From: Alteraurantiacibacter aestuarii
GTDB taxonomy: Bacteria > Pseudomonadota > Alphaproteobacteria > Sphingomonadales > Sphingomonadaceae
Reading direction: 5' to 3'
DNA: 64,000 nt
NCBI RefSeq assembly: GCF_009827405.1
Contig: NZ_WTYY01000003.1
Coordinates: 62,001 to 126,000, forward strand
Shown: positions 35,717 through 43,834 of the stretch, in pieces
Position numbering within the stretch: the first letter of the stretch is position 1
Layout: each line of letters begins with the position of its first letter
Made by a program: the position numbers and the translations under genes
The notes under the pieces: generated by a model
Told to the model about the DNA's origin: nothing
Seen by the model: only the letters and a program-made list of their open reading frames with translations
The model's database searches: none

Positions 35717-36262
35717 CTATGGCTTGGCGCGCTCACTCATCTTGCGTCCAGCTACAATTGAGCCAACCGTGCCAATCAATCCAAGGATAAACAACAACCA
35801 TGTGCCGGCAAGAGCAACTCGGACTATCGTCAAAGATTGCCGAGTCCAAAGCCGAGATGGTTCCCATTCCGCGCTTCGGAGCGCTTCCCTACCCAGTTCA
35901 GGACAACTAGCCCCGTACACGAGCTTGGCATCAGCTGTGCATTCGTAGCCCGTAACAACACGGAAACTACCTGACGGAGGTTCGGCTACAAAATACGAAT
36001 AAATCACAAGATAGGAAATAATTCCTGCAAAAACCATGATCATTGACGCAATGATCCATGATCGCCTAAATCGAACCTTTGCACTTCTCGTCCATTCCCA
36101 GCTAACCAACGCGGATACCACGATTAATGCTGCGCTCAGCTGCCCCATCGCAACCGGCCATGGAGGCTGCAATTCAGCCAGCGTTGCAATTATCGGAGCT
36201 GAGGCGAAGGCGGCGCCCAACCCCATCACTTTCGCCAAATTTTTTAAATAGCTATCAATCAT
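35717..36262 (-). CDS. unrecognised four-helix membrane protein (partner of upstream gene)
   Basis: This 181-residue protein has about four membrane segments (around 10-28, 36-55, 68-92 and 148-171). The last two flank a loop of roughly 55 residues with two cysteines (GYEC, YGASC). No family was recognised. The ATG overlaps the upstream gene's TGA by 4 bp, so the pair is translated together. The coding sequence is clearly AT-richer than the rest of the island, pointing to separate acquisition. With its partner it could form an envelope-located system; toxin, defence and exclusion functions are all possible. Confidence 0.7.
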   Translation of the reverse strand: MIDSYLKNLAKVMGLGAAFASAPIIATLAELQPPWPVAMGQLSAALIVVSALVSWEWTRSAKVRFRRSWIIASMIMVFAGIISYLVIYSYFVAEPPSGSFRVVTGYECTADAKLVYGASCPELGREALRSAEWEPSRLWTRQSLTIVRVALAGTWLLFILGLIGTVGSIVAGRKMSERAKP

Positions 36263-37140
36263 TGCTTTCGTATCACAATTAGCCTGGCGTCTCTCGTCAC
36301 TTCATCTGCTTCAAAGAGGCGTCTCCCACGCCGTACTGTGCCATCAGGCCATTCGGCAACAAACAGATAGCGGCCAGACAAGTAGACCTCTTCACTTGGT
36401 GTAGACTCATACCACCCAAAGCATTGATCCCTATTCCAAGGATCTATCGCACGTCGCTCGCATATCAAAGAATCGAATTCCGGGATTATCCAGAGACTTG
36501 CATTGGCGGGAATGGTAGAGAATAGGTACGGAACATCTCCGTCTCCGCATTCTCCAGAAGCGACAATTGGGAGCGATTCCGATTGCATCACTCGTCTATT
36601 TTGTTCGATGCGCATCGTAAGAATCTTAAATTCCGGATCACCGCGAAGCACTCCATCGAATTGATTTGTGCTGACATGCGGCGCGACGATTCTGTAGCTT
36701 CTATATATACTTCTAATTTCATAATCCCGGAGCGGCCCTTGATAAATTTCAGATAGATATCCCGCTTCTCGCAACCTTCTTTCTATTCCAACAGTTTGTT
36801 TGGCCAGCCTATTGTAGAATTCATTTCGATATTCAGGATCATCCCCTGTGTAATAAGGGGGGTAGCAATGGAAAATATCGACAGAACCGATCGATTCGGA
36901 ATACTCTTCTTCATATCTCCACGAATTTTCAAAATCGCGCTCGGACTCTTCTCCTACCTCTAGCCGAACTTCTAACTCACCCTTAATCTTATCGAATTCT
37001 GATATCTGGGATTCGATATCAAAGCCATCCCAACCGCTTTTAGCTTGTCCAGCACATGCAGCGGCCGCCAGAATTGCTCCGACCGTCAGAAGCAGCATTC
37101 CGATGATCTTTGTCTCAAGTGAAATTCGCGTCAGCGACAA
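36259..37140 (-). CDS. unrecognised exported or membrane-anchored protein
   Basis: This protein has up to 293 residues from TTG 37140. An internal ATG at 37098 gives MLLLTVGAILAAAACAGQ, which would be a lipoprotein-like signal. The remaining 250 residues are hydrophilic and strongly charged, with an acidic stretch (ERDFENSWRYEEEYSES) and several cysteines (FHCYPPYY, SGECGDGD, LICERRA, DQCFGWY) suited to an oxidising compartment. No domain was recognised. It is low in GC and coupled to the downstream four-helix protein gene. It probably acts in the periplasm or at the cell surface with that partner. Confidence 0.68.
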   Translation of the reverse strand: MSLTRISLETKIIGMLLLTVGAILAAAACAGQAKSGWDGFDIESQISEFDKIKGELEVRLEVGEESERDFENSWRYEEEYSESIGSVDIFHCYPPYYTGDDPEYRNEFYNRLAKQTVGIERRLREAGYLSEIYQGPLRDYEIRSIYRSYRIVAPHVSTNQFDGVLRGDPEFKILTMRIEQNRRVMQSESLPIVASGECGDGDVPYLFSTIPANASLWIIPEFDSLICERRAIDPWNRDQCFGWYESTPSEEVYLSGRYLFVAEWPDGTVRRGRRLFEADEVTRDARLIVIRKQ

Positions 37141-37297
37141 TTCTCTGGGCCTCTTTTGGTCGTCATTTCATGTTGATGCACAAAAGCGCCTTTCGTTGAC
37201 TTTCGATAGACCAGTAGGCTGCGCCTAGGGTCGGCACAAGCCGATGCTTGTGTCTGGCTAAGTCAAGGCCACATGGAGCGTAGTGGAAACGGGAAAC

Positions 37298-38506
37298 CTA
37301 ACGGGCGAAGTTGCACATTCCTACTCGTAGCCCATCAAGATAATCGCTCCACCACTGAGCCATTTTCACCCGCTCATCCCAATAGTTGCCGCGATTGTAG
37401 ACGCCGCGAATGGCATTGCTATCGCCGTGAGCGAGTGCGCGCTCGATCGCGTCGGGGTGCCAGAGCCCGCTCTCATTGAGCATGGTCGATGCCGTCGAGC
37501 GCAAACCATGTGCTGTCACCTCGTCTTTGGTGAAGCCCATACGCCGAAACGCCGCGTTGATCGTATTCTCGCTCATTGGGCGCTGTCGCGTATGAAACGC
37601 TGGGAACATGTAGCCCTTGCTGCCGGTAATCGATTTTAGCTCTCGAAATAGTTCCAACACCTGGCGTGATAGAGGCACCACATGGGTCCGCCGCGCCTTC
37701 ATCTTGCCTTCCGGAATTGTCCAGGTGGCCTTGTCCCAATCGATCTCGTTCCACTCGCCATGGCGAAGCTCACCGGGTCGCACAAAGACATGCGGTGCGA
37801 TCGTCAACGCGAATTTCGTTGCAGGGTAGCATTCGAAATCATCGATCGCGCGAAGTAGCCCGCCCAACTTCTCGGGCTCAAGGATCGCCGCGTAGTGCCG
37901 TGCCCTTGGCGTCACCAGTGCGCCCTGCAGGATGGATGTTGGATCGGTTTGGCATTGACCAAGTGCGGCGCCGTACCGGAACACCCGGCTTGCGAAGGAT
38001 CGGCATTTCTTCGCGGTCTCCAGATTGCCTTTGGCTTCGAGCTTCTTGAGAGCCGCCAGCATCAACTGCGGATCGACATCGTTTATTGGCATATTGCCGA
38101 TTGCGGGCTTGAGCAGTTCAAGGAACCAGCGCGCCTTCCGCAGCGTGGCCTCCGCCCTGCCTTCGGGCACCATCTTCTCGTCGATGTACTTGTTGGCGAT
38201 GACCTCGAAGGTGTTCTCCGCACCTAACTTGATCCTGGCCTTCTTGCGCTTGCGCTCCAGCATCGGATCGATGCCATCGGTAACCTTGAGCCGCGCTCGG
38301 TCGCGAAGCTGGCGCGCTTGCGACAAGCTGACCTCTGGGAACGCGCCAATGGGCAGCTTCTTTTCCTTCCCGCCGAAGCGGTACTTGAAATACCAGAGCT
38401 TGGAGCCGTTGGGCTTCACCAGAAGCAGCAGCCCCCGCGAGTCGTATTTCTTGTACGACTTGTCGGCAGCCCGGAAGCCTTTGATTTCCTGCACATTGAG
38501 GCTCAT
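37298..38506 (-). CDS. int: tyrosine recombinase (P4-type integrase) of the island
   Basis: This 402-residue integrase has an N-terminal DUF4102 arm-binding domain (MSLNVQEIKGFRAADKSYKKYDSRG), a core-binding SAM-like domain, and a catalytic domain with R243 (FVRPGELR), H333-x-x-R336 (AHGLR), H360 (ALAHGD) and the nucleophile Y370 (GVYNRGNYWDER). All catalytic residues are present, so it should be active. The start lies 178 bp from the 3' end of tRNA-Leu, its integration target. It would excise the element by recombining the two tRNA 3'-end copies. Confidence 0.96.
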   Translation of the reverse strand: MSLNVQEIKGFRAADKSYKKYDSRGLLLLVKPNGSKLWYFKYRFGGKEKKLPIGAFPEVSLSQARQLRDRARLKVTDGIDPMLERKRKKARIKLGAENTFEVIANKYIDEKMVPEGRAEATLRKARWFLELLKPAIGNMPINDVDPQLMLAALKKLEAKGNLETAKKCRSFASRVFRYGAALGQCQTDPTSILQGALVTPRARHYAAILEPEKLGGLLRAIDDFECYPATKFALTIAPHVFVRPGELRHGEWNEIDWDKATWTIPEGKMKARRTHVVPLSRQVLELFRELKSITGSKGYMFPAFHTRQRPMSENTINAAFRRMGFTKDEVTAHGLRSTASTMLNESGLWHPDAIERALAHGDSNAIRGVYNRGNYWDERVKMAQWWSDYLDGLRVGMCNFAR

Positions 38507-38570
38507 TTGGGGGCCTCACTTTCGTGCGATTTGGGGGCTTTTGAGCTGAAGCCCCCAACCGAGGCCCCCA
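38507..38570. repeat. four GCCCCC/GGGGGC motifs between int and tRNA (possible arm sites)
   Basis: Two TTGGGGGC copies (38507-38514, 38531-38538) and two inverted ones, GCCCCCAA (38551-38558) and GGCCCCCA (38563-38570), lie directly upstream of the integrase start. Similar motifs occur inside the left end (12484-12507) and beside the relic integrase (TTTGGGGG at 12297 and 12382). They look like arm-type binding sites for the integrase, and may also tie int transcription to recombination. Confidence 0.5.
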
Positions 38571-38680
38571 GAGATGCTGGAACAAAGCGGAACAAAACAA
38601 GACCTCGCTTTCTGCGCTAGAGGTCAAGAATGGCAGAATTCCGCCATTTCTGCAATGTTTTGGAACGTTCTGAGGAGAAC

Positions 38681-38708
38681 AAATGGTGCCCAGAAGAGGA
38701 CTCGAACC
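38681..38708. repeat. proximal att site (tRNA-Leu 3' end)
   Basis: This segment covers the T-arm, acceptor and CCA end of tRNA-Leu plus three bases, and is duplicated with one missing base at 12406-12432. It is the junction where the island joins the chromosome. Confidence 0.85.
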
Positions 38709-38770
38709 TCCACGCCCTTGCGAGCGCCAGCACCTGAAGCTGGTGCGTCTACCAATTCCGCCATCTGGGC
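38684..38770 (-). tRNA. tRNA-Leu (anticodon CAG)
   Basis: This 87-nt class II tRNA is read on the minus strand: acceptor GCCCAGA pairs with TCTGGGC, the discriminator is A, and CCA is encoded. The D-arm is GCGGAATTGGTAGACGC, the anticodon stem-loop CCAGC-TTCAGGT-GCTGG gives CAG, a variable arm follows, and the T-loop is TTCGAGT. It is the integration target of the island, which lies downstream of its 3' end and leaves the gene intact. Confidence 0.97.
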
Positions 38771-38911
38771 ACCGGAGCGAGAGCGGTCATCGAAATCCGT
38801 CTCGCTGGTAGGCGCGGGCCACTAGCGAAGGGTGACAGTGCTTGTCAATCAAAGCTTGCGATCGTTACAGCATTTGCTGGCGGATTTTTTGCCGGGAGGG
38901 ATGGACGATCG

Positions 38912-40180
38912 ATGGGGCAACACTGGTTCAGCCGCGGTCTTGCCCTGCTTGCGATGTCCGGATTCGCCTTGCGATTCGGCCTGCGCGCCCTGCGGGGTGA
39001 GGGGGATTTCTGGACCAACGGCTATCTCGGTTTCGCTCGGTTGGCGCAGAATATGGCGCAGGGGAACGGCTATTCGCTCAATGGTCAGGAGCTGACTGCC
39101 TTTCGCGTGCCTTTCTACCCCATCTTCCTGCTGCTGACCGGCGGAGGGCAGGCGAATTTCTGGACAGTGTTGCTGGCGCAGGCGCTGGTTTCGACCGGGA
39201 CTATCGTATTGACCGCCCTGATCGCGCGGCACCTGTTCGGGCCTGCCACCGGCCTGCTGGCCGCGGCCATCGCCGCCGTGTGGCCCTATGCCGTGTCGCA
39301 CGATACCGCATTGCAGGAGTCGGGCCTGCTGGCCTTCCTGGTGGCGCTGTCGATCTGGCTGCTGCTGCGGCTTCAGCTGGAGCGCCGGGCGATGCTGGCG
39401 CTGGTGGCGGGGCTGGTGCTTGGCATGGCGATCCTGACACGCGCCACGATCCTGCCCTTTGCCCTGTGTGCGATTGTGTGGCTGGCGCTGCCTTTGCAGG
39501 ACGGCGAACCGCTGAAAAGGGGGCTCGCCACTGCGGCGATCTGTGCGGGCGGCCTGCTGCTGGCGCTGGGACCGTGGCTGGTCCACGCCGAGCGTGTGCT
39601 GGGGGCGCCCGCTCTGGGAACGGAAAGCGGGCGCGCGTTCTATGCCGGGAACAGCGAACTGACGTTCAGCTTCTACCCCGAGCAAAGCATCGACAGGTCG
39701 CGTCAGGCGGTGTTCGCCGCTCAGGACCGCGGTGAATATGCCCGCGCCCTCGCCCTGCCCAAACTGGAGCGGGAGGCCTGGTATCGCGACCGCGCCGTTG
39801 AGGAGATACTGGCGCATCCGGGACGGACGGTCCGCTATGGCATGGCCAAGCTGTGGGCGGCGTTCGGCCCCTTCCCCAGCCCGCGCAAATCCACGCTGGT
39901 CAATTGGCTGTATGCGCTGGGCTGGCTGCCGGTGCTGGCAGGCGGGCTGGCCGGACTGTGGCTGGACCGGGCGAACTGGCGGCGCGATCTGCTGATCTAT
40001 GCGCTGCTGGGCACATTTGCCGCTGTGACGGCGGCGATCTGGGGGCATACCAGCCACCGCTCCTACCTCGATTACTACTTCATCATCTTTGCCGCATATG
40101 GGATCATTCGCATTGCGGGAACCGACAGGGTGCGCCGCGCGCTTGCCCCGTGGGCCCGCATTGTGCGAAGGGGCCAATAG
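38912..40180 (+). CDS. ArnT/GT39-like membrane glycosyltransferase
   Basis: This 422-residue polytopic protein has roughly 10 membrane helices and the GT-C pattern of a first periplasmic loop with acidic residues (LRGEGDFWTNGYLGFARLAQNMAQGNGYS), followed by AFRVPFYPIFLLLTG. It probably transfers a sugar from a polyprenyl-phosphate donor to a lipid or protein on the periplasmic side. The acceptor is unknown. It ends 38 bp before the NDUFA9-like gene on the same strand. A start at 38912 gives MGQHWFSRGLALLAMSGFALR. Confidence 0.82.
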   Translation: MGQHWFSRGLALLAMSGFALRFGLRALRGEGDFWTNGYLGFARLAQNMAQGNGYSLNGQELTAFRVPFYPIFLLLTGGGQANFWTVLLAQALVSTGTIVLTALIARHLFGPATGLLAAAIAAVWPYAVSHDTALQESGLLAFLVALSIWLLLRLQLERRAMLALVAGLVLGMAILTRATILPFALCAIVWLALPLQDGEPLKRGLATAAICAGGLLLALGPWLVHAERVLGAPALGTESGRAFYAGNSELTFSFYPEQSIDRSRQAVFAAQDRGEYARALALPKLEREAWYRDRAVEEILAHPGRTVRYGMAKLWAAFGPFPSPRKSTLVNWLYALGWLPVLAGGLAGLWLDRANWRRDLLIYALLGTFAAVTAAIWGHTSHRSYLDYYFIIFAAYGIIRIAGTDRVRRALAPWARIVRRGQ

Positions 40181-40217
40181 CGAAACGGCCGGTGATCCGG
40201 CGCAGGAAAGAACAGGC

Positions 40218-41162
40218 ATGGCGCAGAGCAAACCCCTCCAGAACAAACTCATCGTCCTGATCGGCGGCAACGGCTTTATCGGCCGGCATCTGGCGCAGGA
40301 TCTGCTGGAGCGCGGGGCGCGGCTGCGCATTGCGGCGCGCCATCCGGAAAAGGCCTATTCGCTGAAGCCGCTCGCCAATCTGGGCCAGTTGCAGTTCGCG
40401 CGCTGCAATGTGAAGGACAAGGCCAGTATCGAGGCGTGCTGCCATGGCGCCGATGCGGTGGTCTATCTTGTCGGCACCTTCGGCAAGGACCAGCTGGCAC
40501 TGCAGGCCGAAGGCGCGGGCCATGCTGCTGCTGCGGCCAAGGCCGGCGGCGCCCAGGCCTTCGTCTATCTGTCCGCCATCGGCGCCGATGCGGCGAATGA
40601 GCAAAGCGGATATGCCAGCACCAAGGGGCTGGGGGAGCAGCTGGTGAAGCAGGCATTTCCCGGTGCCACGATCATGCGCCCCTCAGTGATTTTCGGCCAG
40701 GACGACCAGTTCCTGAACATGTTCGCCGGACTGGTGGCCACCCTGCCCGTGCTGCCGGTTTTTGGCAGCGAGGCTAAGCTGCAGCCGGTGTGGGTGGACG
40801 ATGTGGCCGAAGCGATCGGCAATGCCCTGTCCGATCCCGCCACGCTTGGCGGCAAGACTTATGAACTGGCCGGACCCGAGCAGCTGACCATGGGCGATCT
40901 GCATGAACGGATTGCCGCGGGGCAGGATCGCAAGCGCAGTTTCATTGCCGTGCCCGATGCCATCAGCGCGATTTTCGCTGCTTTGCCCGGTACGCCGATG
41001 AACGGGGACCAGTGGCGCCTGTTGAAGGCCGGCAGCGTGGCCACGGGTGATCTTCCGGGCATTGCCGGACTGGGCGTGACAGCAAAGCCGCTGGGGCTGT
41101 TTCTGGACAAATGGATGGTCCGCTTCCGCAAGCACGGCCGCTTCACTGTAGAGGCGGCCTAG
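40218..41162 (+). CDS. NDUFA9-like (complex I NDUFA9 family) NAD(P)-binding protein
   Basis: This 314-residue atypical short-chain dehydrogenase begins with the nucleotide-binding GGNGFIGRHLAQDLLERG and contains the family stretch RPSVIFGQDDQFLNMFAGL. The start at 40218 is preferred because residues from MAQSKPLQNK fit the family; the longer open frame overlaps the previous gene. Mitochondrial NDUFA9 supports complex I and ubiquinone binding. Bacterial members are often near isoprenoid or quinone genes, and their exact role is unclear. The catalytic SDR tyrosine is not clearly conserved. Confidence 0.88.
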   Translation: MAQSKPLQNKLIVLIGGNGFIGRHLAQDLLERGARLRIAARHPEKAYSLKPLANLGQLQFARCNVKDKASIEACCHGADAVVYLVGTFGKDQLALQAEGAGHAAAAAKAGGAQAFVYLSAIGADAANEQSGYASTKGLGEQLVKQAFPGATIMRPSVIFGQDDQFLNMFAGLVATLPVLPVFGSEAKLQPVWVDDVAEAIGNALSDPATLGGKTYELAGPEQLTMGDLHERIAAGQDRKRSFIAVPDAISAIFAALPGTPMNGDQWRLLKAGSVATGDLPGIAGLGVTAKPLGLFLDKWMVRFRKHGRFTVEAA

Positions 41163-41191
41163 GAGCCTGACGGGGTAATTGGCGGCTCCGG

Positions 41192-41671
41192 TCAGGCGGC
41201 TGGCTCTGCCGTATCCGCCGCGATCAGCGTAATCGGTTCCACCAGCAATATCGCGCCTTCGCTGCCGACCACGCGCACGCGCTGGCCGATGTCCGTATCA
41301 GGGCCGCGCGCAATCCATTCACTGTCGCCAATGTGCACGCGCCCGCTGCCGTGCTCGATCGCCTGCACCACCAGCGCATTGACCCCCACCAGCCGCGCGC
41401 CGCGCTGGTTCATCAGCGGGTCGGCACTTTCAATCGGCTTTTCGATGAAGAACCGCCGGGCGGAGAAAACCGCGATCAGCGACAGGAAGGCAAAGTCGAT
41501 CACCTGCATCGTAACGCTCAGATCGAACAGACCCGTCAGCAGGCCGGTGATCAGCGCCGCCACCGCAAACCAGATCAGGAACACACCGGGCACCAGCATT
41601 TCCAGCGCGGCCAGCACCAGGCCGAAGGTCACCCACAGCCAGTGCGCATCGATGCCTTCGAGGAAATCCAC
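41192..41671 (-). CDS. NfeD-like membrane protein
   Basis: This 159-residue protein starts at GTG 41671, one base after the SPFH gene stop. Three membrane segments (HWLWVTFGLVLAALEMLVPG, FLIWFAVAALITGLL, VTMQVIDFAFLSLIAVF) are followed by a C-terminal OB-fold (GVNALVVQAIEHGSGRVHIGDSEWIARG). Short NfeD proteins partner SPFH proteins in membrane microdomain maintenance. The tight junction supports that pairing. The longer frame upstream runs through the SPFH gene and is not credible. Confidence 0.9.
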   Translation of the reverse strand: MDFLEGIDAHWLWVTFGLVLAALEMLVPGVFLIWFAVAALITGLLTGLFDLSVTMQVIDFAFLSLIAVFSARRFFIEKPIESADPLMNQRGARLVGVNALVVQAIEHGSGRVHIGDSEWIARGPDTDIGQRVRVVGSEGAILLVEPITLIAADTAEPAA

Positions 41672-41672
41672 C

Positions 41673-42674
41673 TCAGCTGTCCCCGTCACCGCGGGTGCGC
41701 GGCACGCTGGTGCGCGGACGGCGGTCGAGGTCCAGCGGAGTTGCAGGCGCAGGGCCGGGCTTGTGCTCGGCCAGTGCTTCCTTGGCCAGTTCGCCAATGC
41801 CGCCCAGCGTGCCGATCAGCTGGGTCGCCTCAACCGGGAACAGGATGGTCTTGGAGTTGGGACTGTCGGCGAATTTGGCGATCGCCTTGGTGTATTCCTG
41901 GGCGATGAAGTAATTGATCGCCTGGCTGCCTGATCTGGCAATGGCTTCTGACACCATTTCCGTGGCCTTGGCCTCCGCCTCCGCAGAGCGTTCGCGCGCT
42001 TCGGCATTGCGGAACTCCGCCTCACGGCGACCTTCGGCCTTCAGGATAGCGCTCTGCTTGTCGCCCTCGGCGCGCAGGATGGAGCTGGCGCGGTCGCCTT
42101 CAGCTTCGAGGATTTCGGCCCGCTTGAGGCGTTCGGCCTTCATCTGCCGCGCCATCGCTTCGGAGATATCGTGCGGCGGGCGGATGTCCTTGATCTCCAC
42201 GCGGGTGATCTTCACGCCCCATGGCGATGTGGCATGATCGACCACGGACAGCAGGCGGGCGTTGATCTCGTCACGCTTGGACAGGGTTTCATCCAGGTCC
42301 ATCGATCCCATCACCGTGCGCAGGTTGGTGGTGGTGATGGCCATGATCGCGCCATACAGGTTGGACACCTCGTAAGCTGCCTTGCCCGCTTCCAGCACCT
42401 GGAAGAACACCACCGCATCCACGCCGACCATGGCATTGTCTGCCGTGATGATTTCCTGTCCGGGAATATCCAGCACCTGCTCCATCACGTTGATCTTGTG
42501 GCCAACGCGGTCAAAGAACGGGATCAGCAGGTGCAGGCCGGGATCGGCTGCCTTGGTGAAGCGGCCGAAGCGTTCAATCGTATAGACGAAGCCCTGCTTC
42601 ACCACGCGCACGCCCATCACCAGAAAGACGAGCACCAGAAACACCAACGCGCCCAGAACAAGTTCCACGATCAC
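41673..42674 (-). CDS. SPFH/stomatin-like membrane protein
   Basis: This 333-residue protein starts at a GTG after GGGGAGTA. An N-terminal membrane anchor (LVLGALVFLVLVFLVMGV) precedes the SPFH domain (FVYTIERFGRFTKAADPGLHLLIPFFDRV...). A long coiled coil rich in Ala, Glu and Arg follows (QMKAERLKRAEILEAEGDRA), then a Pro-rich tail. It is of the paraslipin/HflK-like type that oligomerises in the inner membrane. The NfeD gene downstream is its usual partner. Confidence 0.93.
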   Translation of the reverse strand: MIVELVLGALVFLVLVFLVMGVRVVKQGFVYTIERFGRFTKAADPGLHLLIPFFDRVGHKINVMEQVLDIPGQEIITADNAMVGVDAVVFFQVLEAGKAAYEVSNLYGAIMAITTTNLRTVMGSMDLDETLSKRDEINARLLSVVDHATSPWGVKITRVEIKDIRPPHDISEAMARQMKAERLKRAEILEAEGDRASSILRAEGDKQSAILKAEGRREAEFRNAEARERSAEAEAKATEMVSEAIARSGSQAINYFIAQEYTKAIAKFADSPNSKTILFPVEATQLIGTLGGIGELAKEALAEHKPGPAPATPLDLDRRPRTSVPRTRGDGDS

Positions 42675-42809
42675 TACTCCCCGCTAAATTCTCACAAATA
42701 CATGGTAGCGCACGGGGGGCACGGAGCAAGCGAATCCGGTCAGCGCAGGATTGGATAATTGTTGGCGGTTACTGGCTTCTATTGGCAGGGCGCGAATAAA
42801 TGCGGTGCG

Positions 42810-43718
42810 CTATTCCTCTTCAGCCATCAGCCGCAACTGGCGGTTTACATTGCCCAGTTTTGCCGCCGCCGGCAGGTTTGGAATCCATTCATACAGCGCA
42901 CGCAGATAGGCCCGGTCAAAATCGGTCAGGCTTTCAGGATAGGGGCCAACCGGTTCGAACAGGCTGAGGATGGAGCGCATGGCCAGCCCGTCCACCGGCT
43001 TGGTCTGCGCCAGTCCGCGCATGGTGGCATAATCGGCCAGCTGCATCACCGACATGCCGCCCACCTCATCCCGGTCAAAAATCACCATGATCGAGGCAAT
43101 ATCGCGCCGTGTGGGCGTGTAGATGCGCGAATGCGCCATCTGCGCGCGTACCACCGGCGCTTCTGTCAGGCTGCGCACACGGCCCACGGGCATGCCGTCG
43201 CGGGTGCGCAATTCAACATTGGCAAACACATGGACAGGGGCCGGCTGCAACAGGGCGCGGCGTTCCTCTGGCTGCATGTACTGGAAGATATAGGGGTTGC
43301 GATCGACCATGTTCTGCATCGTCGCCAGACTGTCCGTGGAGAAGATCACCAGCATGTTGGGAGTGCAATTGTCGGGCAGGACGCGCACGCCCAGATCCAC
43401 CGCATTCTGCCTGATCCGGTCGATCATCATGCTGGCATATTCTTCTTGCAGGCCGATGATGCCGGGGCACAGCCGGTCCTCGAAACGGGCCAGCGGCGTA
43501 TCCAGCTGATCGCCGGAGTCGGCGATATCGCGCGCCTGGCGGTGCACGTCTTCGCGCGTCACATTGGGCGGACGCCCTCCGCGCACCACGATCTGATCGT
43601 CATTCTCCGTAACTTCGGGCAAGGCCGGGCCATCGCCTTCCTGTGCCCGGAGAGGCAAGTGACTGAAACCGCTAGCAAGAACGATGGCGAGGCTGACAGC
43701 CCTCAATGCGCGAAACAT
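42810..43718 (-). CDS. secreted protein of unknown family (paralog 1)
   Basis: This 302-residue protein starts at 43718, where MFRALRAVSLAIVLASGFSH is a signal peptide; the longer frame upstream is rejected. The mature part shares order and motifs with the next gene: LARFEDRLCPGIIGLQEEYA, LRTRDGMPVGRV, AHSRIYTPTRRDIASIMVIFDRDEVGG and QLADYATMRGLAQT, near-identical in spacing. Two conserved cysteines could form a disulfide. No enzyme motif was recognised. It is probably a periplasmic or surface protein arising from tandem duplication. Confidence 0.75.
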   Translation of the reverse strand: MFRALRAVSLAIVLASGFSHLPLRAQEGDGPALPEVTENDDQIVVRGGRPPNVTREDVHRQARDIADSGDQLDTPLARFEDRLCPGIIGLQEEYASMMIDRIRQNAVDLGVRVLPDNCTPNMLVIFSTDSLATMQNMVDRNPYIFQYMQPEERRALLQPAPVHVFANVELRTRDGMPVGRVRSLTEAPVVRAQMAHSRIYTPTRRDIASIMVIFDRDEVGGMSVMQLADYATMRGLAQTKPVDGLAMRSILSLFEPVGPYPESLTDFDRAYLRALYEWIPNLPAAAKLGNVNRQLRLMAEEE

Positions 43719-43834
43719 GGCGTGATCCAACTCCCTCTTCCGCATCCACCATACCGCATGCGGCTTGGCGCGGGCCAGCCACCAAATCGTATCAGATTGT
43801 AGCAATGGCCCGCCCCTGACGGTGCGCCGCCTGC

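Larger units (their letters stand above)
12409..38683. mobile_element. tRNA-Leu integrated mobilizable island (IME-like), about 26.3 kb
   Basis: The element is bounded by a tRNA-Leu 3'-end repeat on the left and the intact tRNA-Leu gene on the right, with the integrase gene next to the tRNA as is usual. It encodes an AlpA-like regulator, a ribbon-helix-helix-like accessory protein, a VirD4/TraD-type coupling ATPase and a MobF relaxase. No VirB/Tra mating-pair genes are present, so transfer would need a helper. The cargo is defence and antirestriction: ArdC, type I R-M with an embedded Septu-like pair, McrBC and an HNH nuclease, plus an unrecognised AT-rich membrane pair. Confidence 0.88.
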
